The notes: generated by a model not told the origin, from the letters alone. Positions 31,462 to 40,933 are shown, counted from the stretch's first letter. The stretch is DNA of 64,000 bases from UBA7672 sp965279085 (GCA_965279085.1 OZ257149.1:3844001-3908000); one strand, 5' to 3'. Made by a program: numbers and translations.

Positions 31462-32252
31462 TCAACGCACTCCGCAAGAAAAAGCCCGAGTTCGAAGACG
31501 CGGTCCAAACCGCTCCGGCGCCGCGCCCCGAGGAAGTGGGCAAGCGCTGGGCGATCGAGGCCCGTGGCATCAAGAAGAGCTTCAAGGCAGGCCAGATGAT
31601 GGTCGACGTGCTGAAAGGCATCGACCTGCTGATCGAGCCGGGCGAGATCGTGCTCGTCATGGGCCCGTCGGGCTCTGGCAAGTCGACGCTTCTGGCCGCT
31701 GTGTCGGGATTGATGAAGCCTGACAAGGGCAGCGTGATCGCGCTCGACACCAACATCTGGAAGATGTCGCGCAGGAAGATCGATCGTTTCCGGCTGACCA
31801 ATTGCGGCTTCATCTTCCAGGGCTTCAACCTGTTCCCGGCGCTTACGGCGAGCCAGCAGGTGCAGATCGTGCTGAAGTTCATGAAGCAGGGCGCGCGTGC
31901 GCGGAAGGCTGCTGCCGAGGCGACGCTGAACGATGTCGGTCTTGGGCACCGGCTCGGCAATCGGCCGGATCGCATGTCGGGCGGCGAGAAGCAGCGTGTG
32001 GCGATCGCCCGTGCGCTAGCGAAGAAGCCGAAGCTGATCTTTGCGGACGAGCCCACCTCGGCGCTCGACGGCGAGAACGGCAACATCGTCATGACGCTGC
32101 TGCGCAAGTGCGCCAAGGAGCAGGGCGCGACCGTGCTCTGCGTCACGCACGATGCGCGCCTCGCCACGTTCGCCGATCGCATTATCACCATCGAGGATGG
32201 AGTGATCACGTCAACGAACGCTGATCCCGCCCTGTTCGCACACCATCACTGA
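31458..32252 (+). CDS. ABC exporter ATPase, MacB/LolD/DevA-like
   Basis: A 264-residue ATPase with Walker A GPSGSGKST (residues 69-77), Q-loop near FQGFNLFP, signature MSGGEKQR near 173-180 and Walker B LIFADEP near 194. The closest functional group is the LolD/MacB/DevA exporter ATPases. An unusual N-terminal stretch of about 30 residues (Lys/Pro/Glu-rich) precedes the domain. ATG 31458 overlaps the permease stop by 4 bp. Confidence 0.92.
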   Translation: MINALRKKKPEFEDAVQTAPAPRPEEVGKRWAIEARGIKKSFKAGQMMVDVLKGIDLLIEPGEIVLVMGPSGSGKSTLLAAVSGLMKPDKGSVIALDTNIWKMSRRKIDRFRLTNCGFIFQGFNLFPALTASQQVQIVLKFMKQGARARKAAAEATLNDVGLGHRLGNRPDRMSGGEKQRVAIARALAKKPKLIFADEPTSALDGENGNIVMTLLRKCAKEQGATVLCVTHDARLATFADRIITIEDGVITSTNADPALFAHHH

Positions 32253-32269
32253 GAGAACGGAAAACCGTC

Positions 32270-33226
32270 ATGAAACGCCTCCCGGCTCTGATCCTTGTCG
32301 CCACGAGTGCACTGGCGCTGGCCGCCTGCGGCGGTCCGCCGCCGGGCGCAGGCCCCGACGCCGGCGCAGCCAAGATCGACCCCGCATCGATCAACACGCC
32401 TTACGCCGCCATCTCGGCCGGCAAGGTCGATATCGAGGGCGGTCTCGTGGATGTCGCAGCGCGCGCCGCTGGCATTGTGCGCGAAGTTCTCGTGCAGGAG
32501 GGCGACAAGGTGAAAGCCGGCCAGATCCTCGCACGGCAGGAAGACGACGACAGCCGCCTGTCGCGCAACCGCGCCGCGGCGCAGCTGGAACAGGCCGTCG
32601 CGCAGCTGCCCATTCTGGAGGTGCAGCTCGACGCCGCGATCCGCGAGGAGAAACGGCTCGACCGCCTGACTTCGGAAAATGCCGCATCTGAACAGGCCTT
32701 CGAACAGGCGCAGGACCGCACAAAGCAGCTTCGGGCGCAGGTCGATGCACAGAGGGCGTCAATTGCCCTCGTCCGCGCGCAGCTGGCCGAAGCGAACTAT
32801 CAGGTGGAACTGCACATCATCCGTGCGCCGACCGACGGAACGATCGTCCGCCGGTATGCCAATCCGGGTTCCGGCGCCTCGACCTTTTCCGTCACGGCCA
32901 TGTTCCAGCTCCAGCCCGCGGCGCAGCGCATTGTGCGCGCCGAAGTTGAGGAGCGGTCGATCAATGCAGTGAAGATCGGGCAGAAGGTGGAGATCGTTCC
33001 GGAGTCCGACCAGCAGTCGAAGTATTCCGGCGAGGTGATCCGCATCGCCGGCGTGATGGGCTCGCGCAAGCTGCGCTCGGACGATCCCAGCGAGCGCGCC
33101 GACGAGCGCGTTGTCGAAGTCGTGGTCAACGCCGAGGAGGCGCCCGTTCTCGTCGGCCAGCGTGTGCTGGTGAAGTTTCTCAAGGATGGCGCACCGGAAG
33201 CCGCTGCGAAGACGGCCGAGAGGTAG
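32270..33226 (+). CDS. ABC exporter membrane-fusion lipoprotein (HlyD/MacA/DevB-like)
   Basis: A 318-residue periplasmic adaptor. It has a lipoprotein signal ending in ALALAAC followed by a Gly/Pro linker. A biotinyl-lipoyl-like half (VDVAARAAGIVREVLVQEGDKVKAGQIL) leads into a coiled coil (about 95-170) and the second half (YQVELHIIRAPTDGTIVRRYANPGS, quoted in part as RAPTDGTIV). It would link the permease to an outer-membrane channel; none is encoded here, so a shared TolC is inferred. Third gene of the operon. Confidence 0.88.
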   Translation: MKRLPALILVATSALALAACGGPPPGAGPDAGAAKIDPASINTPYAAISAGKVDIEGGLVDVAARAAGIVREVLVQEGDKVKAGQILARQEDDDSRLSRNRAAAQLEQAVAQLPILEVQLDAAIREEKRLDRLTSENAASEQAFEQAQDRTKQLRAQVDAQRASIALVRAQLAEANYQVELHIIRAPTDGTIVRRYANPGSGASTFSVTAMFQLQPAAQRIVRAEVEERSINAVKIGQKVEIVPESDQQSKYSGEVIRIAGVMGSRKLRSDDPSERADERVVEVVVNAEEAPVLVGQRVLVKFLKDGAPEAAAKTAER

Positions 33227-33229
33227 TTC

Positions 33230-34795
33230 TTACGGGTTGGGTTCCAGCACGAATACCTCGCCGCCGATATCGACGATGTAGATATTGCCGTCGCCGTCAG
33301 TTCCGAACGCAACGACGGAGTCGATCGTCGGGCCCGCTGGCGTAGGCGTGAATTGCGTCGTGCGCACGGTGTAGCTCGCCGACGGGAACACGCTTCCGAT
33401 GGTGAGGTTGGCGATCGGCACGGACCACAGCGCGTCCGAGCCGAAGTCGCCAAAGATGTATTGCGCCTGCAGATCCTCGATCGGGCCACGGTAGACGACG
33501 CCGCCAGTAACGGTGGTGCCGACGTTTGGCGCGCCGCTGCGCACATACTCGGTGACCGGTAGCGTGAAAGCAGCGCTGTTCGCGCCGCCATTATAAGCCT
33601 GCGAGCCTTCGCGCAGGTTCCAGCCGAAATTGATCAGCGAGCTCTGGTTTGCCGGAACCCGGTCGATCTCTTCAATAGCGCTCTGGCCGACGTCACCTAT
33701 GAACAGGTCGCCGCCCACGCGATCGACACTCATCCTGAAGGGATTGCGCAGGCCGCTTGCGTAAATCTCGGGAAGGCCGCCCGAGCTGGCGAATGGATTT
33801 CCGGTCGGAACGGCATAGTCGCGCGCATTGTCGGCCGGGAAGGCGTCAGTCGTCGGGTCGATGCGCAGGATCTTTCCGAGCAGCGTGTTGTTGTCCTGCG
33901 AGGTGCCGCTGTTCGATCCGCCATCGCCGAGGCTGATCAGCAGGCGGCCGGAGCGGTCGAACTCCACCGTGCCGCCTTTGTGGTTAGTGGCCGACGGTTG
34001 AGCGACAGTGAGGATGGCGTCGGCGGTCGCTGGGTCGGCAACCGCATAGTTGTTCGCTTGCGTTTGATACTTACGGATTTCCGTGACGTTCGAACCAGAG
34101 GGATTGAGGTGGAGATAGAATGTCCGGTCTGTCAGGAAGTTAGGTGAGAAGGCGATGCCCAGCAGGCCTTTCTCTCCGGCGTTGTCGATCTGACCGGTAA
34201 GGTCGAGGAGATTGTTCGCCTCAAAGTTTCCGGTCGAGGGATTGAGGATGCGGATGACGCCGCCGCGCTGCACGATGGCCACGCGTCCCGATCCATCTGG
34301 AAGTCCGGCGGCATAGATCGGAGCAGCGAGACTAGAGGCAACGCGCCGGACGCGGAATCCGTTGGCGACATTGGCGACCGTGATGGCCACGTTCTGCGTC
34401 ACTGTGTTTGTACCGTCCGAAGCCGTGAAGCTGATGTCATAGACATTGTTGCCGCCAGCGTCTGTCGGGGTCTCGAAGTCTGGCTGTGCGGCGAAGCGCA
34501 CTTCGCGCGTCACGGGGTTCATCACGAAGCGCGCCGCATCGGCGCCGCCGATCGTCGTGCCGTAGGTGATCGTGCCGCTCTCCGGATCGGTCGCGACCGG
34601 GCGATAGACGACGCCAATCGCGTTCTCTCTCGTCGAGGCGGTCGCGGCTGACGTGAACGTTGGCGGAGCGTTGGGACCGGCTGGCGGTGGAGGCGCAGGT
34701 GGCGGCGGTGACGGGGGGCTGGAGCCGCCCCCTCCACAGGCGACCGCGGTGGCGGCCAGTGCAGCGAGAAGGGTGGCCCGAACAACGTTCGTCAT
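33230..34795 (-). CDS. Secreted PQQ-type sugar dehydrogenase-like lipoprotein
   Basis: A 521-residue lipoprotein. ATG 34795 follows GGAG and opens MTNVVRATLLAALAATAVAC, after which comes a Gly/Ser/Pro linker and a cadherin/calcium-binding-like domain (about 45-140, with PTFTSAATAST, ATDPESGTITYG). The rest is a six-bladed propeller like soluble glucose/sorbosone dehydrogenases (GRVAIVQRGG, GLLGIAFSPNF, NHKGGTVEFDRSGRLLISLGDG in part, ASGLRNPFRMS, DVGQSAIEEID). PQQ binding is inferred. It is divergent from feoA across a Fur-box-like palindrome and convergent with the exporter operon (3-bp gap). Confidence 0.82.
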   Translation of the reverse strand: MTNVVRATLLAALAATAVACGGGGSSPPSPPPPAPPPPAGPNAPPTFTSAATASTRENAIGVVYRPVATDPESGTITYGTTIGGADAARFVMNPVTREVRFAAQPDFETPTDAGGNNVYDISFTASDGTNTVTQNVAITVANVANGFRVRRVASSLAAPIYAAGLPDGSGRVAIVQRGGVIRILNPSTGNFEANNLLDLTGQIDNAGEKGLLGIAFSPNFLTDRTFYLHLNPSGSNVTEIRKYQTQANNYAVADPATADAILTVAQPSATNHKGGTVEFDRSGRLLISLGDGGSNSGTSQDNNTLLGKILRIDPTTDAFPADNARDYAVPTGNPFASSGGLPEIYASGLRNPFRMSVDRVGGDLFIGDVGQSAIEEIDRVPANQSSLINFGWNLREGSQAYNGGANSAAFTLPVTEYVRSGAPNVGTTVTGGVVYRGPIEDLQAQYIFGDFGSDALWSVPIANLTIGSVFPSASYTVRTTQFTPTPAGPTIDSVVAFGTDGDGNIYIVDIGGEVFVLEPNP

Positions 34796-34879
34796 GCCTG
34801 AACTCCACGTGCCCGCCGTTGGCGAGAGTAGAGCGTTGAAATGCGACGGAAAGCCCCTCGCCCGGGATTCTCGTTGCCT

Positions 34880-34896
34880 TTGAGAATGGTTCTCAA
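34880..34896. promoter_or_regulatory. Fur-box-like palindrome between feoAB and the dehydrogenase gene
   Basis: TTGAGAATGGTTCTCAA is a perfect 7-3-7 dyad that resembles Fur sites with GAGAAT half-sites. It ends 12 bp before feoA and lies 85 bp before the dehydrogenase start, so iron-loaded Fur could repress feoAB and perhaps the divergent gene. Confidence 0.75.
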
Positions 34897-34908
34897 TATA
34901 GGGGTTGG

Positions 34909-35163
34909 ATGGATACGGGGTCGATGACAATCGGGCTGGACCGGCTTGCCAAGGGCAAGGTCGGGCGCGTCACGGGATTTCTGGCCGATGACCAGAAACT
35001 GGTCGCGAAACTGCGCGAAATCGGCTTTGCCGAGGGGGATGAAGTCGAACTGCTCGGCAAGGGCTGGCTCGGCGGCGCGCCACTTTCGATTCGCCTGAAC
35101 CGTACCGTCATCGCGCTCCGCAAAGGGGAAGCGGCGCTGGTACAGGTGGAGCTGGCAGAGTGA
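34909..35163 (+). CDS. feoA: FeoA ferrous iron transport accessory protein
   Basis: An 84-residue SH3-like FeoA protein (LDRLAKGKVGRVTGFLADD, LREIGFAEGDEVELL, ALRKGEAALVQVEL). It works with FeoB in ferrous iron uptake. ATG 34909 is preceded by AGGGG at short spacing; ATG 34924 is an in-frame alternative. The last bases overlap the feoB GTG start. A Fur-type site lies just upstream. Confidence 0.93.
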   Translation: MDTGSMTIGLDRLAKGKVGRVTGFLADDQKLVAKLREIGFAEGDEVELLGKGWLGGAPLSIRLNRTVIALRKGEAALVQVELAE

Positions 35164-37001
35164 CGACTTCGACATTGCGGCTCGCTCTGGTCGGCGCTCC
35201 CAACAGCGGCAAGACCACACTCTTCAACGGGCTTACGGGCGGCCTCGCCAAGACCGCGAACTATGCAGGCACGACGGTCGAGACACGCAGCGGGCGGTTC
35301 GAGACGCCGGGCGGGGCGAATGTCACGCTGGTCGATCTGCCGGGCATCTATGGGTTCGAAGCGCGCTCGACCGATGAGAAGGTCGCGGTCGAGTCCATCC
35401 AGGGCAAGCGCGGCGAGCCCTCGCCGGATGCGCTGATCCTCGTTGCAGACGCCGCCAACCTGCGCACCCACCTGCACACCATTCTGCAGATGAAATCGCT
35501 GGGGCTGCCGGTAATCGTCGCGCTGAACATGATCGATCTGGCCGAGCGCGATGGCGTGAAGATCGATGTGCCGAAGCTGTCCAGCCTGCTGGGCGTGCCG
35601 GTCGTGCCGACGCGGGCAACGCGGAAGGCGGGGCGCGAGCAACTGATCGCCAAGATCGACGAAGTGCTGAAAGCGATGCCGCCGGGAACTGTGGTCGGCG
35701 AGCCGGCGCATGACCTGCGCGCCCTGCAGCGCGAATCCCGCCGGATCGCAGACGAGACGATGATCGAGCCGGCGATGAACAAGTTCACCCGTGCGATGGA
35801 TGGCTGGCTGCTGCATCCGGTGGCGGGAGTGCTCACGCTGGCAATTGTCCTGTTCGTGATGTTCCAGTCGGTGTTTGCCTGGGCGACGCCAGTAATGGAC
35901 GGCATCGAGGCCCTGTTCGGTTGGCTGGGAGAGCTGGCGGGGGCGGGCATCCAGAACGAAATGCTGCGCAGCCTTGTCGTGGATGGCATGATCGCAGGCG
36001 TGGGGTCGGTTGTGGTGTTCCTGCCGCAGATCACCATCCTGTTCGCGTTCATCCTGTTCCTCGAAGCCTCGGGCTACATGGCCCGGGCGGCCTTCCTGAT
36101 GGACGAGCTGATGCTGCGCGTCGGGCTCAACGGCCGCGCTTTCATTCCGCTGCTGTCTTCGTTCGCCTGCGCGATCCCGGGCGTGATGGCCGCGCGCACG
36201 ATCGAGAACGAGCGCGATCGCCTGACCACCATCATGGTGGCGCCGCTGATGACATGCTCGGCGCGCCTGCCGGTCTATGCGTTGCTGATCGGGGCATTCA
36301 TCCCGGCCCAGCAAGTCGGTATCTTCAACATGCAGGGTCTCGTGCTGTTCGGCCTTTATGTCGTGGCGGTGCTCAGCGCCGTGCTGGTCGCTTTCGTGCT
36401 TAAGCGCACGGCCACCAAAGGGCCGCCGCAGCCGCTGGTGATGGAACTGCCGACCTACAAGCTGCCCGTGCTGCGCGACTACGTGCTCGGTTTGCTGCAG
36501 AAGGCGTGGGCGTTCCTGAAGCGCGCCGGCACGATCATCTTCACGACGTCGGTCGTCCTGTGGTTCCTCGTGACGTTCCCGCAGACGCCGGAAGGCCATG
36601 CGCCGGAACTGGGCGCCAGCTTTGCGGGCATGCTCGGCAACGTGCTGCTACCGATCTTCCAGCCGATCGGATTCAACCTTGCCATGGTAATCGCGCTGGT
36701 GCCGGGCCTGGCCGCGCGCGAAGTGGCGGTTGGCGGCCTTGCGACGATCTACGCGGTGCAGGGCGGCGAAGATAACGTCGAGGGCCTTGCGGCTCTGCTC
36801 CAGAACGCCTGGACGCTGCCGATGGCCCTGTCCTTCCTCGCCTGGTACGTCTACGCGCCGCAGTGCCTGGCGACCCTGGCCACCGTTCGCCGCGAGACGA
36901 ACTCGTGGAAATGGACAGGTTTCATGGTCGTCTACCTGTTCGGCCTCGCCTACCTGGCCTCGCTGGCGACCTTCTGGATCGCGACGGCCCTCGGCGGCTA
37001 G
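35160..37001 (+). CDS. feoB: FeoB ferrous iron transporter
   Basis: A 613-residue GTPase-permease for Fe2+. The G-domain has G1 GAPNSGKTT (residues 12-20), G3 DLPGIYG and G4 NMIDLA. The membrane part has both Gate repeats (LSSFACAIPGVMAARTI, and the second half with EVAVGGLATIY) and the conserved Nucleoside-recognition segments. It starts with GTG at 35160, overlapping feoA by 4 bp (GTGA). It is shorter than the roughly 770-residue E. coli protein, mainly in linkers and the C-terminus. No feoC is seen. Confidence 0.95.
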   Translation: MTTSTLRLALVGAPNSGKTTLFNGLTGGLAKTANYAGTTVETRSGRFETPGGANVTLVDLPGIYGFEARSTDEKVAVESIQGKRGEPSPDALILVADAANLRTHLHTILQMKSLGLPVIVALNMIDLAERDGVKIDVPKLSSLLGVPVVPTRATRKAGREQLIAKIDEVLKAMPPGTVVGEPAHDLRALQRESRRIADETMIEPAMNKFTRAMDGWLLHPVAGVLTLAIVLFVMFQSVFAWATPVMDGIEALFGWLGELAGAGIQNEMLRSLVVDGMIAGVGSVVVFLPQITILFAFILFLEASGYMARAAFLMDELMLRVGLNGRAFIPLLSSFACAIPGVMAARTIENERDRLTTIMVAPLMTCSARLPVYALLIGAFIPAQQVGIFNMQGLVLFGLYVVAVLSAVLVAFVLKRTATKGPPQPLVMELPTYKLPVLRDYVLGLLQKAWAFLKRAGTIIFTTSVVLWFLVTFPQTPEGHAPELGASFAGMLGNVLLPIFQPIGFNLAMVIALVPGLAAREVAVGGLATIYAVQGGEDNVEGLAALLQNAWTLPMALSFLAWYVYAPQCLATLATVRRETNSWKWTGFMVVYLFGLAYLASLATFWIATALGG

Positions 37002-37061
37002 GACAACCGCTTCCGTTTTTGCTAGTGGTTCACCGCGCCAGCGAAGCGTGGGGAGAGCCGC

Positions 37062-37511
37062 ATGCCGAAGTTCAAGACAGCCATCCTGCTGGCCGAGGAC
37101 ATGAACGCCACAGGAATCGTCGTTCCGGACGAGATCGTGGAGAAGCTGGGCGCAGGCAAGAAGCCCAAGGTCTCGGTCACGCTGAAGGGCTACACCTATC
37201 GCAGCACCATCGCCGTCATGGGCGGGAAATTCATGTTGCCGCTGGCGAGGGAGCATCGTGACGCCGCAGGCGTGAAGGGCGGCGACAAGGTTGAAGTATC
37301 GCTTGAACTCGATACCGCCCCGCGCGAGGTCGAGGTTCCGAAGGACCTAGCCGCCGCATTGAAGAAAGCCGGCCTGACAAAGGACTTCGCGGCGCTGGCG
37401 TTCACGCATCGCAAGGAGCACGTCCGCGCCATAGAGGAAGCCAAGGCCCCGGAAACGCGCCTGCGCCGGATCGAGAAGGCGGTCTCAATGGTGGCTGCAA
37501 AGAAGAAGTAG
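37062..37511 (+). CDS. YdeI/DUF1905 family protein
   Basis: A 149-residue cytoplasmic protein in two parts: a DUF1905 beta-barrel (about 1-90, TAILLAEDMNATGIVVPDE, VSLELDTAPREVEVP) and a C-terminal YdeI/OmpD-associated helix (LAFTHRKEHVRAIEEAKAPETR, quoted in part as FTHRKEHVRAIEEAK). YdeI relatives have been linked to peptide-antibiotic tolerance, but the mechanism is unclear. The gene follows feoB by 60 bp and abuts the convergent protease gene. Confidence 0.85.
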   Translation: MPKFKTAILLAEDMNATGIVVPDEIVEKLGAGKKPKVSVTLKGYTYRSTIAVMGGKFMLPLAREHRDAAGVKGGDKVEVSLELDTAPREVEVPKDLAAALKKAGLTKDFAALAFTHRKEHVRAIEEAKAPETRLRRIEKAVSMVAAKKK

Positions 37512-39290
37512 CTACTTGGCTTCTTCCGGTTTCGGCTGAAGCTGCTGTTCGATGCGCTCCAGAAGCGCAATCTCGGAATCCAGCACTTGAGCATCCGCCT
37601 CCGCCACCTTGCGCAGAGCGGTCTTCAGGTTACCGGCGCCGGTTTCGGTCAGCAGCACGTTCGCCAGTTCGATCAGGCGATCCAGCTCTGGAAGATCTTC
37701 CGGCCGGGCGCAGATTTCGCGGAAGCCCTCACGGTCGAAGTCGCCGAAGAGCTTCACCGCGATTTCCTCGGACTCGACGATCTCGCGGTCATCGACCTTC
37801 CCGTCGATCGTGACCATGCGCGCCATGAAATCGCGCACCAGCGTGAGGAAGATCTCCTGCCCGTCGCGCTCGGCCGGCGCCATGGGACGCCATTCGTCGG
37901 CGAGCATGTGATAGTAGAGGGTGGTCAGGTCTTCCTCGATGGGCGCGAGGTTGTCGAGCGTCGAGGTGCAGGGTTTGTCGTTGAAGAACTTGGCCAGTAC
38001 GCGGTCGTCTTCAAGCACTGCATCAAGTTGCAGGCCGAGCGACGTGATCCGGGTTTCGGTTGACGGGTGGGAGTCGGTCGGGTGCGACTGGGATTCGCCA
38101 AGCGCGAACTCGATTGCGGGCGGGAGCTTCTGACGGTCCACGTCGAACTTGATCTGGTCGGAGAAATTCCGGACCAGATTGCGCGAGAACCGGCCCTTGC
38201 GCGCCCGTCCGATCATGCTGTCCATCGCGCCGCGCCAGACGGATCCGCCGACCGACGCCTTCAGAAGCGAGTAGGCGACATCGTCCGGGCTTGCGGCCTT
38301 CGCGCCCAGCTTGTCGGCGCGGGATTCGCGCTCGCGGCTGATCCGCCCGTGGACGCCGCCGAACACAAGGACGAAATCCTCGAGCAGCAGGCGCGACGGC
38401 GTCATCAGGAAGCCCGGCACGGTCCAGCGCCGCTCGCTGATCTGCGCCACCGCGCCGTGCATACCAGCGAGCGCGGGGGCGAAGCGCATGGAATACTGCG
38501 TGTCGGCGCCGGAGAAGTGGCCGAGTTCGTGGCCGACGACGGCTTTCAGCTCGTCCGCCGACAGGAGGTTCATCAGCGACAGCGACAGGTGGAGCGTCTG
38601 GCCCTTGAGAGGCGTCTTCAGATAGGGCGTCTGCACCGGCGCGCTGGTGGCGAAGAAGGTCGGCTCAAGCCCGAGCACCACATTGTCCGGCACGCGGCCG
38701 CCCGTGCGCTTGGCGACATCGCGAATAAGCAGGCCGAGGCGGGGATGCTCGTAAAGGCTGATCGGTCGTGCGGCGATGAAGGATTTCGGCACACGGAAGA
38801 AGGCGAGGCTCTGTGTGAGCAGCACCCACAGGACGCCTGCAGCCCCGAGGCCAAGGATAGCCAGCGCGCCTGCCGGCATTTCGTCTGACCACTGCAGAGC
38901 TGAGAGGTAGGCCGCGGCGCCAAGGATGGCGAGGTGTGCCAGCCCGAGCCCCATCACGAGAATAAGGTTGGCGAGTGCGTAGATCGAGAAGCCCATGGCG
39001 AGGAACATGCGGTGCATGCCGAGCAGCGCGGCGGCTATCCGGTTCACGGCCAGGAGGGCGATAGTGACGGCGAACGTCGCAATGGAGCCGAGGCCGAGCC
39101 AGCCCAATTCCACTGGTCCGTCGCACGCCCAGGTGCGGCTCAGCGCCAGATCGACCGCGCAGCTGCCCCAGGCGGGCGTCGCCGACAGGCCGGAACTGAA
39201 ATCCGTGATGCTGGTAGAAGCGAAGATCGAAACGCCAAGTCCGATCAGCGGCGCAACAAGGCTGACCAGGACGACTTTCAGGAAACTCAT
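37512..39290 (-). CDS. M48 family membrane metalloprotease with TerB-like C-terminal domain
   Basis: A 592-residue membrane protein. Helices lie near 5-25, 65-90, 98-128 and 142-165, then comes the protease domain with HELGH at 254-258 (zinc site HExxH). From about 470 to 580 is an acidic helical region with MVTIDGKVDDREIVESEE, which resembles the TerB/TerB-C metal-binding fold. M48 proteases process membrane proteins. The fusion with a TerB-like domain is less usual. It follows gcvPB on the same strand by 74 bp and might be read from the gcv transcript. Confidence 0.82.
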   Translation of the reverse strand: MSFLKVVLVSLVAPLIGLGVSIFASTSITDFSSGLSATPAWGSCAVDLALSRTWACDGPVELGWLGLGSIATFAVTIALLAVNRIAAALLGMHRMFLAMGFSIYALANLILVMGLGLAHLAILGAAAYLSALQWSDEMPAGALAILGLGAAGVLWVLLTQSLAFFRVPKSFIAARPISLYEHPRLGLLIRDVAKRTGGRVPDNVVLGLEPTFFATSAPVQTPYLKTPLKGQTLHLSLSLMNLLSADELKAVVGHELGHFSGADTQYSMRFAPALAGMHGAVAQISERRWTVPGFLMTPSRLLLEDFVLVFGGVHGRISRERESRADKLGAKAASPDDVAYSLLKASVGGSVWRGAMDSMIGRARKGRFSRNLVRNFSDQIKFDVDRQKLPPAIEFALGESQSHPTDSHPSTETRITSLGLQLDAVLEDDRVLAKFFNDKPCTSTLDNLAPIEEDLTTLYYHMLADEWRPMAPAERDGQEIFLTLVRDFMARMVTIDGKVDDREIVESEEIAVKLFGDFDREGFREICARPEDLPELDRLIELANVLLTETGAGNLKTALRKVAEADAQVLDSEIALLERIEQQLQPKPEEAK

Positions 39291-39364
39291 GCTCCACCCC
39301 CGTGAACGCCCGTCAAGAGTGGGCGCCAGAGAGGCGGCAAGTCAACGGAGATGCGCTGCCCGGA

Positions 39365-40933
39365 CTATTCGGCGGCCTTCAGGGTGGGCGCTTCCGGCGT
39401 CCATTTCAGGCGCGGCGAGCGGGCGGCGCGGGTTTCGTCCAGCCGTTTCGCAGGCGCGAGATGCGGCGCGGACTTCAGGGATGGATCCTTCTGGACCGCA
39501 CGGCGGGCGATCGACGCAAGCGCATCGCAGAAGCGGTCGAGTTCGGCCTTGCTTTCCGTTTCGGTCGGCTCGATCAGCATCGCGCCGTGGACGACCAGCG
39601 GGAAGTACATCGTCATCGGGTGATAGCCCTCGTCGATGAGGCCCTTGGCGATATCGATGGTTTCGACGCCCGTGTCTTTCAAGAATGAATCCGAGAACAG
39701 CGCCTCGTGCATGCAATAGCCCTCGAACGCCGGCGACATCAGCGGTTTCAGGCGGGCGAGGATGTAGTTGGCGTTCAGCACAGCGTCTTCCGCCACCTGC
39801 CGCAGGCCATCCGCGCCATGGCTGAGGATGTAGGCGAGAGCGCGCGTGAACATGCCCATCTGGCCATGGAAGGCGCACATGCGGCCGAACGAGTCCGGCG
39901 CCTCGCCGTGATGCTCCACGAAGCGCAGGCCTTCAGCTGTCTTCGTGATGAACGGCACGGGCGTGTAGGGCGCGAGGGCCGCCGAGAGCACGGTCGGGCC
40001 CGAGCCCGGGCCACCGCCGCCGTGGGGCGTCGAGAACGTCTTGTGCAGGTTGATGTGCATCGCGTCGACGCCAAGGTCGCCGGGACGCACGCGGCCGACG
40101 ATGGCGTTGAAGTTCGCGCCGTCGCAGTAGAAATAGCCGCCTGCTGCGTGGATCAGGTCAGCGATTTCCTTGATGTCGCGCTCGAACAGGCCGCAGGTGT
40201 TCGGGTTGGTCAGCATGATGCCGGCGACGTCGGACGAGTCCTTCAGCTTGCCTTTCAGGTCCTCCAGGTCGACGCGCCCGTCCGCGGCTGCGTTGATCTC
40301 GTCGATGATGAAGCCGCATTGCGCGGCCGTGGCCGGGTTGGTGCCGTGCGCCGAGACGGGCACCAGCACGCGCTTGCGATGGGGCTCGCCGCGCGCGTGA
40401 AGCGCCGCGCGGATCGCCAGCATGCCGGCGAGTTCGCCGTGCGCGCCGGCCTTCGGCGTCATCGCTACGGCGGGCATGTTGGTCAGCTTCATCAGCCAGT
40501 CAGCGAGTTCCTCGATCACTTCGAGCGCGCCCTGCACGGTCGATTGCGGCTGCATCGGGTGCACGTCGGCGAAGCCCTTGAGGCGCGCCACTTTCTCGTT
40601 GAGGCGCGGATTGTGCTTCATTGTGCACGAGCCCAGCGGGAAGAGCCCGAGGTCGATGGCGTAGTTCCTCTGACTGAGGCGCACATAGTGGCGCACGGCC
40701 TCCGGCTCGGTGAGACCGGGCAGGTTGCTCGGCTGCGAGCGCGTGACGCCGCCGAGGCGGCTCTTCGTGCCTTTCGGCTTGGCAAGATCGACGCCGGTCT
40801 TGTCCTTCGAGCCGATCTCGAAGATCAGTCCTTCAGCCTGCAGCAGGCCTTTCGAGCCGGAGACAGTCTGCGTGGGGCCATCGCCTTCTACGGCGGAGAG
40901 CGATGTGGGACGGCCTTGCGAGTTCATGGTCAT
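39365..40933 (-). CDS. gcvPB: Glycine dehydrogenase (decarboxylating) subunit 2
   Basis: The 522-residue beta subunit of the split P-protein. The PLP lysine lies in HINLHKTFSTPHGGGG, and GSCTMKHNPRLNEKVA and EPTETESKAELDRF are typical. With subunit 1 it decarboxylates glycine and passes the aminomethyl group to lipoyl-GcvH. ATG 40933 overlaps the gcvPA stop (TAATG); a second ATG lies at 40927. Alphaproteobacteria have either a fused or a split P-protein; this one is split. Confidence 0.95.
   Translation of the reverse strand: MTMNSQGRPTSLSAVEGDGPTQTVSGSKGLLQAEGLIFEIGSKDKTGVDLAKPKGTKSRLGGVTRSQPSNLPGLTEPEAVRHYVRLSQRNYAIDLGLFPLGSCTMKHNPRLNEKVARLKGFADVHPMQPQSTVQGALEVIEELADWLMKLTNMPAVAMTPKAGAHGELAGMLAIRAALHARGEPHRKRVLVPVSAHGTNPATAAQCGFIIDEINAAADGRVDLEDLKGKLKDSSDVAGIMLTNPNTCGLFERDIKEIADLIHAAGGYFYCDGANFNAIVGRVRPGDLGVDAMHINLHKTFSTPHGGGGPGSGPTVLSAALAPYTPVPFITKTAEGLRFVEHHGEAPDSFGRMCAFHGQMGMFTRALAYILSHGADGLRQVAEDAVLNANYILARLKPLMSPAFEGYCMHEALFSDSFLKDTGVETIDIAKGLIDEGYHPMTMYFPLVVHGAMLIEPTETESKAELDRFCDALASIARRAVQKDPSLKSAPHLAPAKRLDETRAARSPRLKWTPEAPTLKAAE

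Noticed and set aside
34893..36599. 568-codon minus-strand frame opposite feoAB
   Set aside because: It is His/Arg/Gln-rich antisense shadow of feoB, which has all expected motifs in its own frame.
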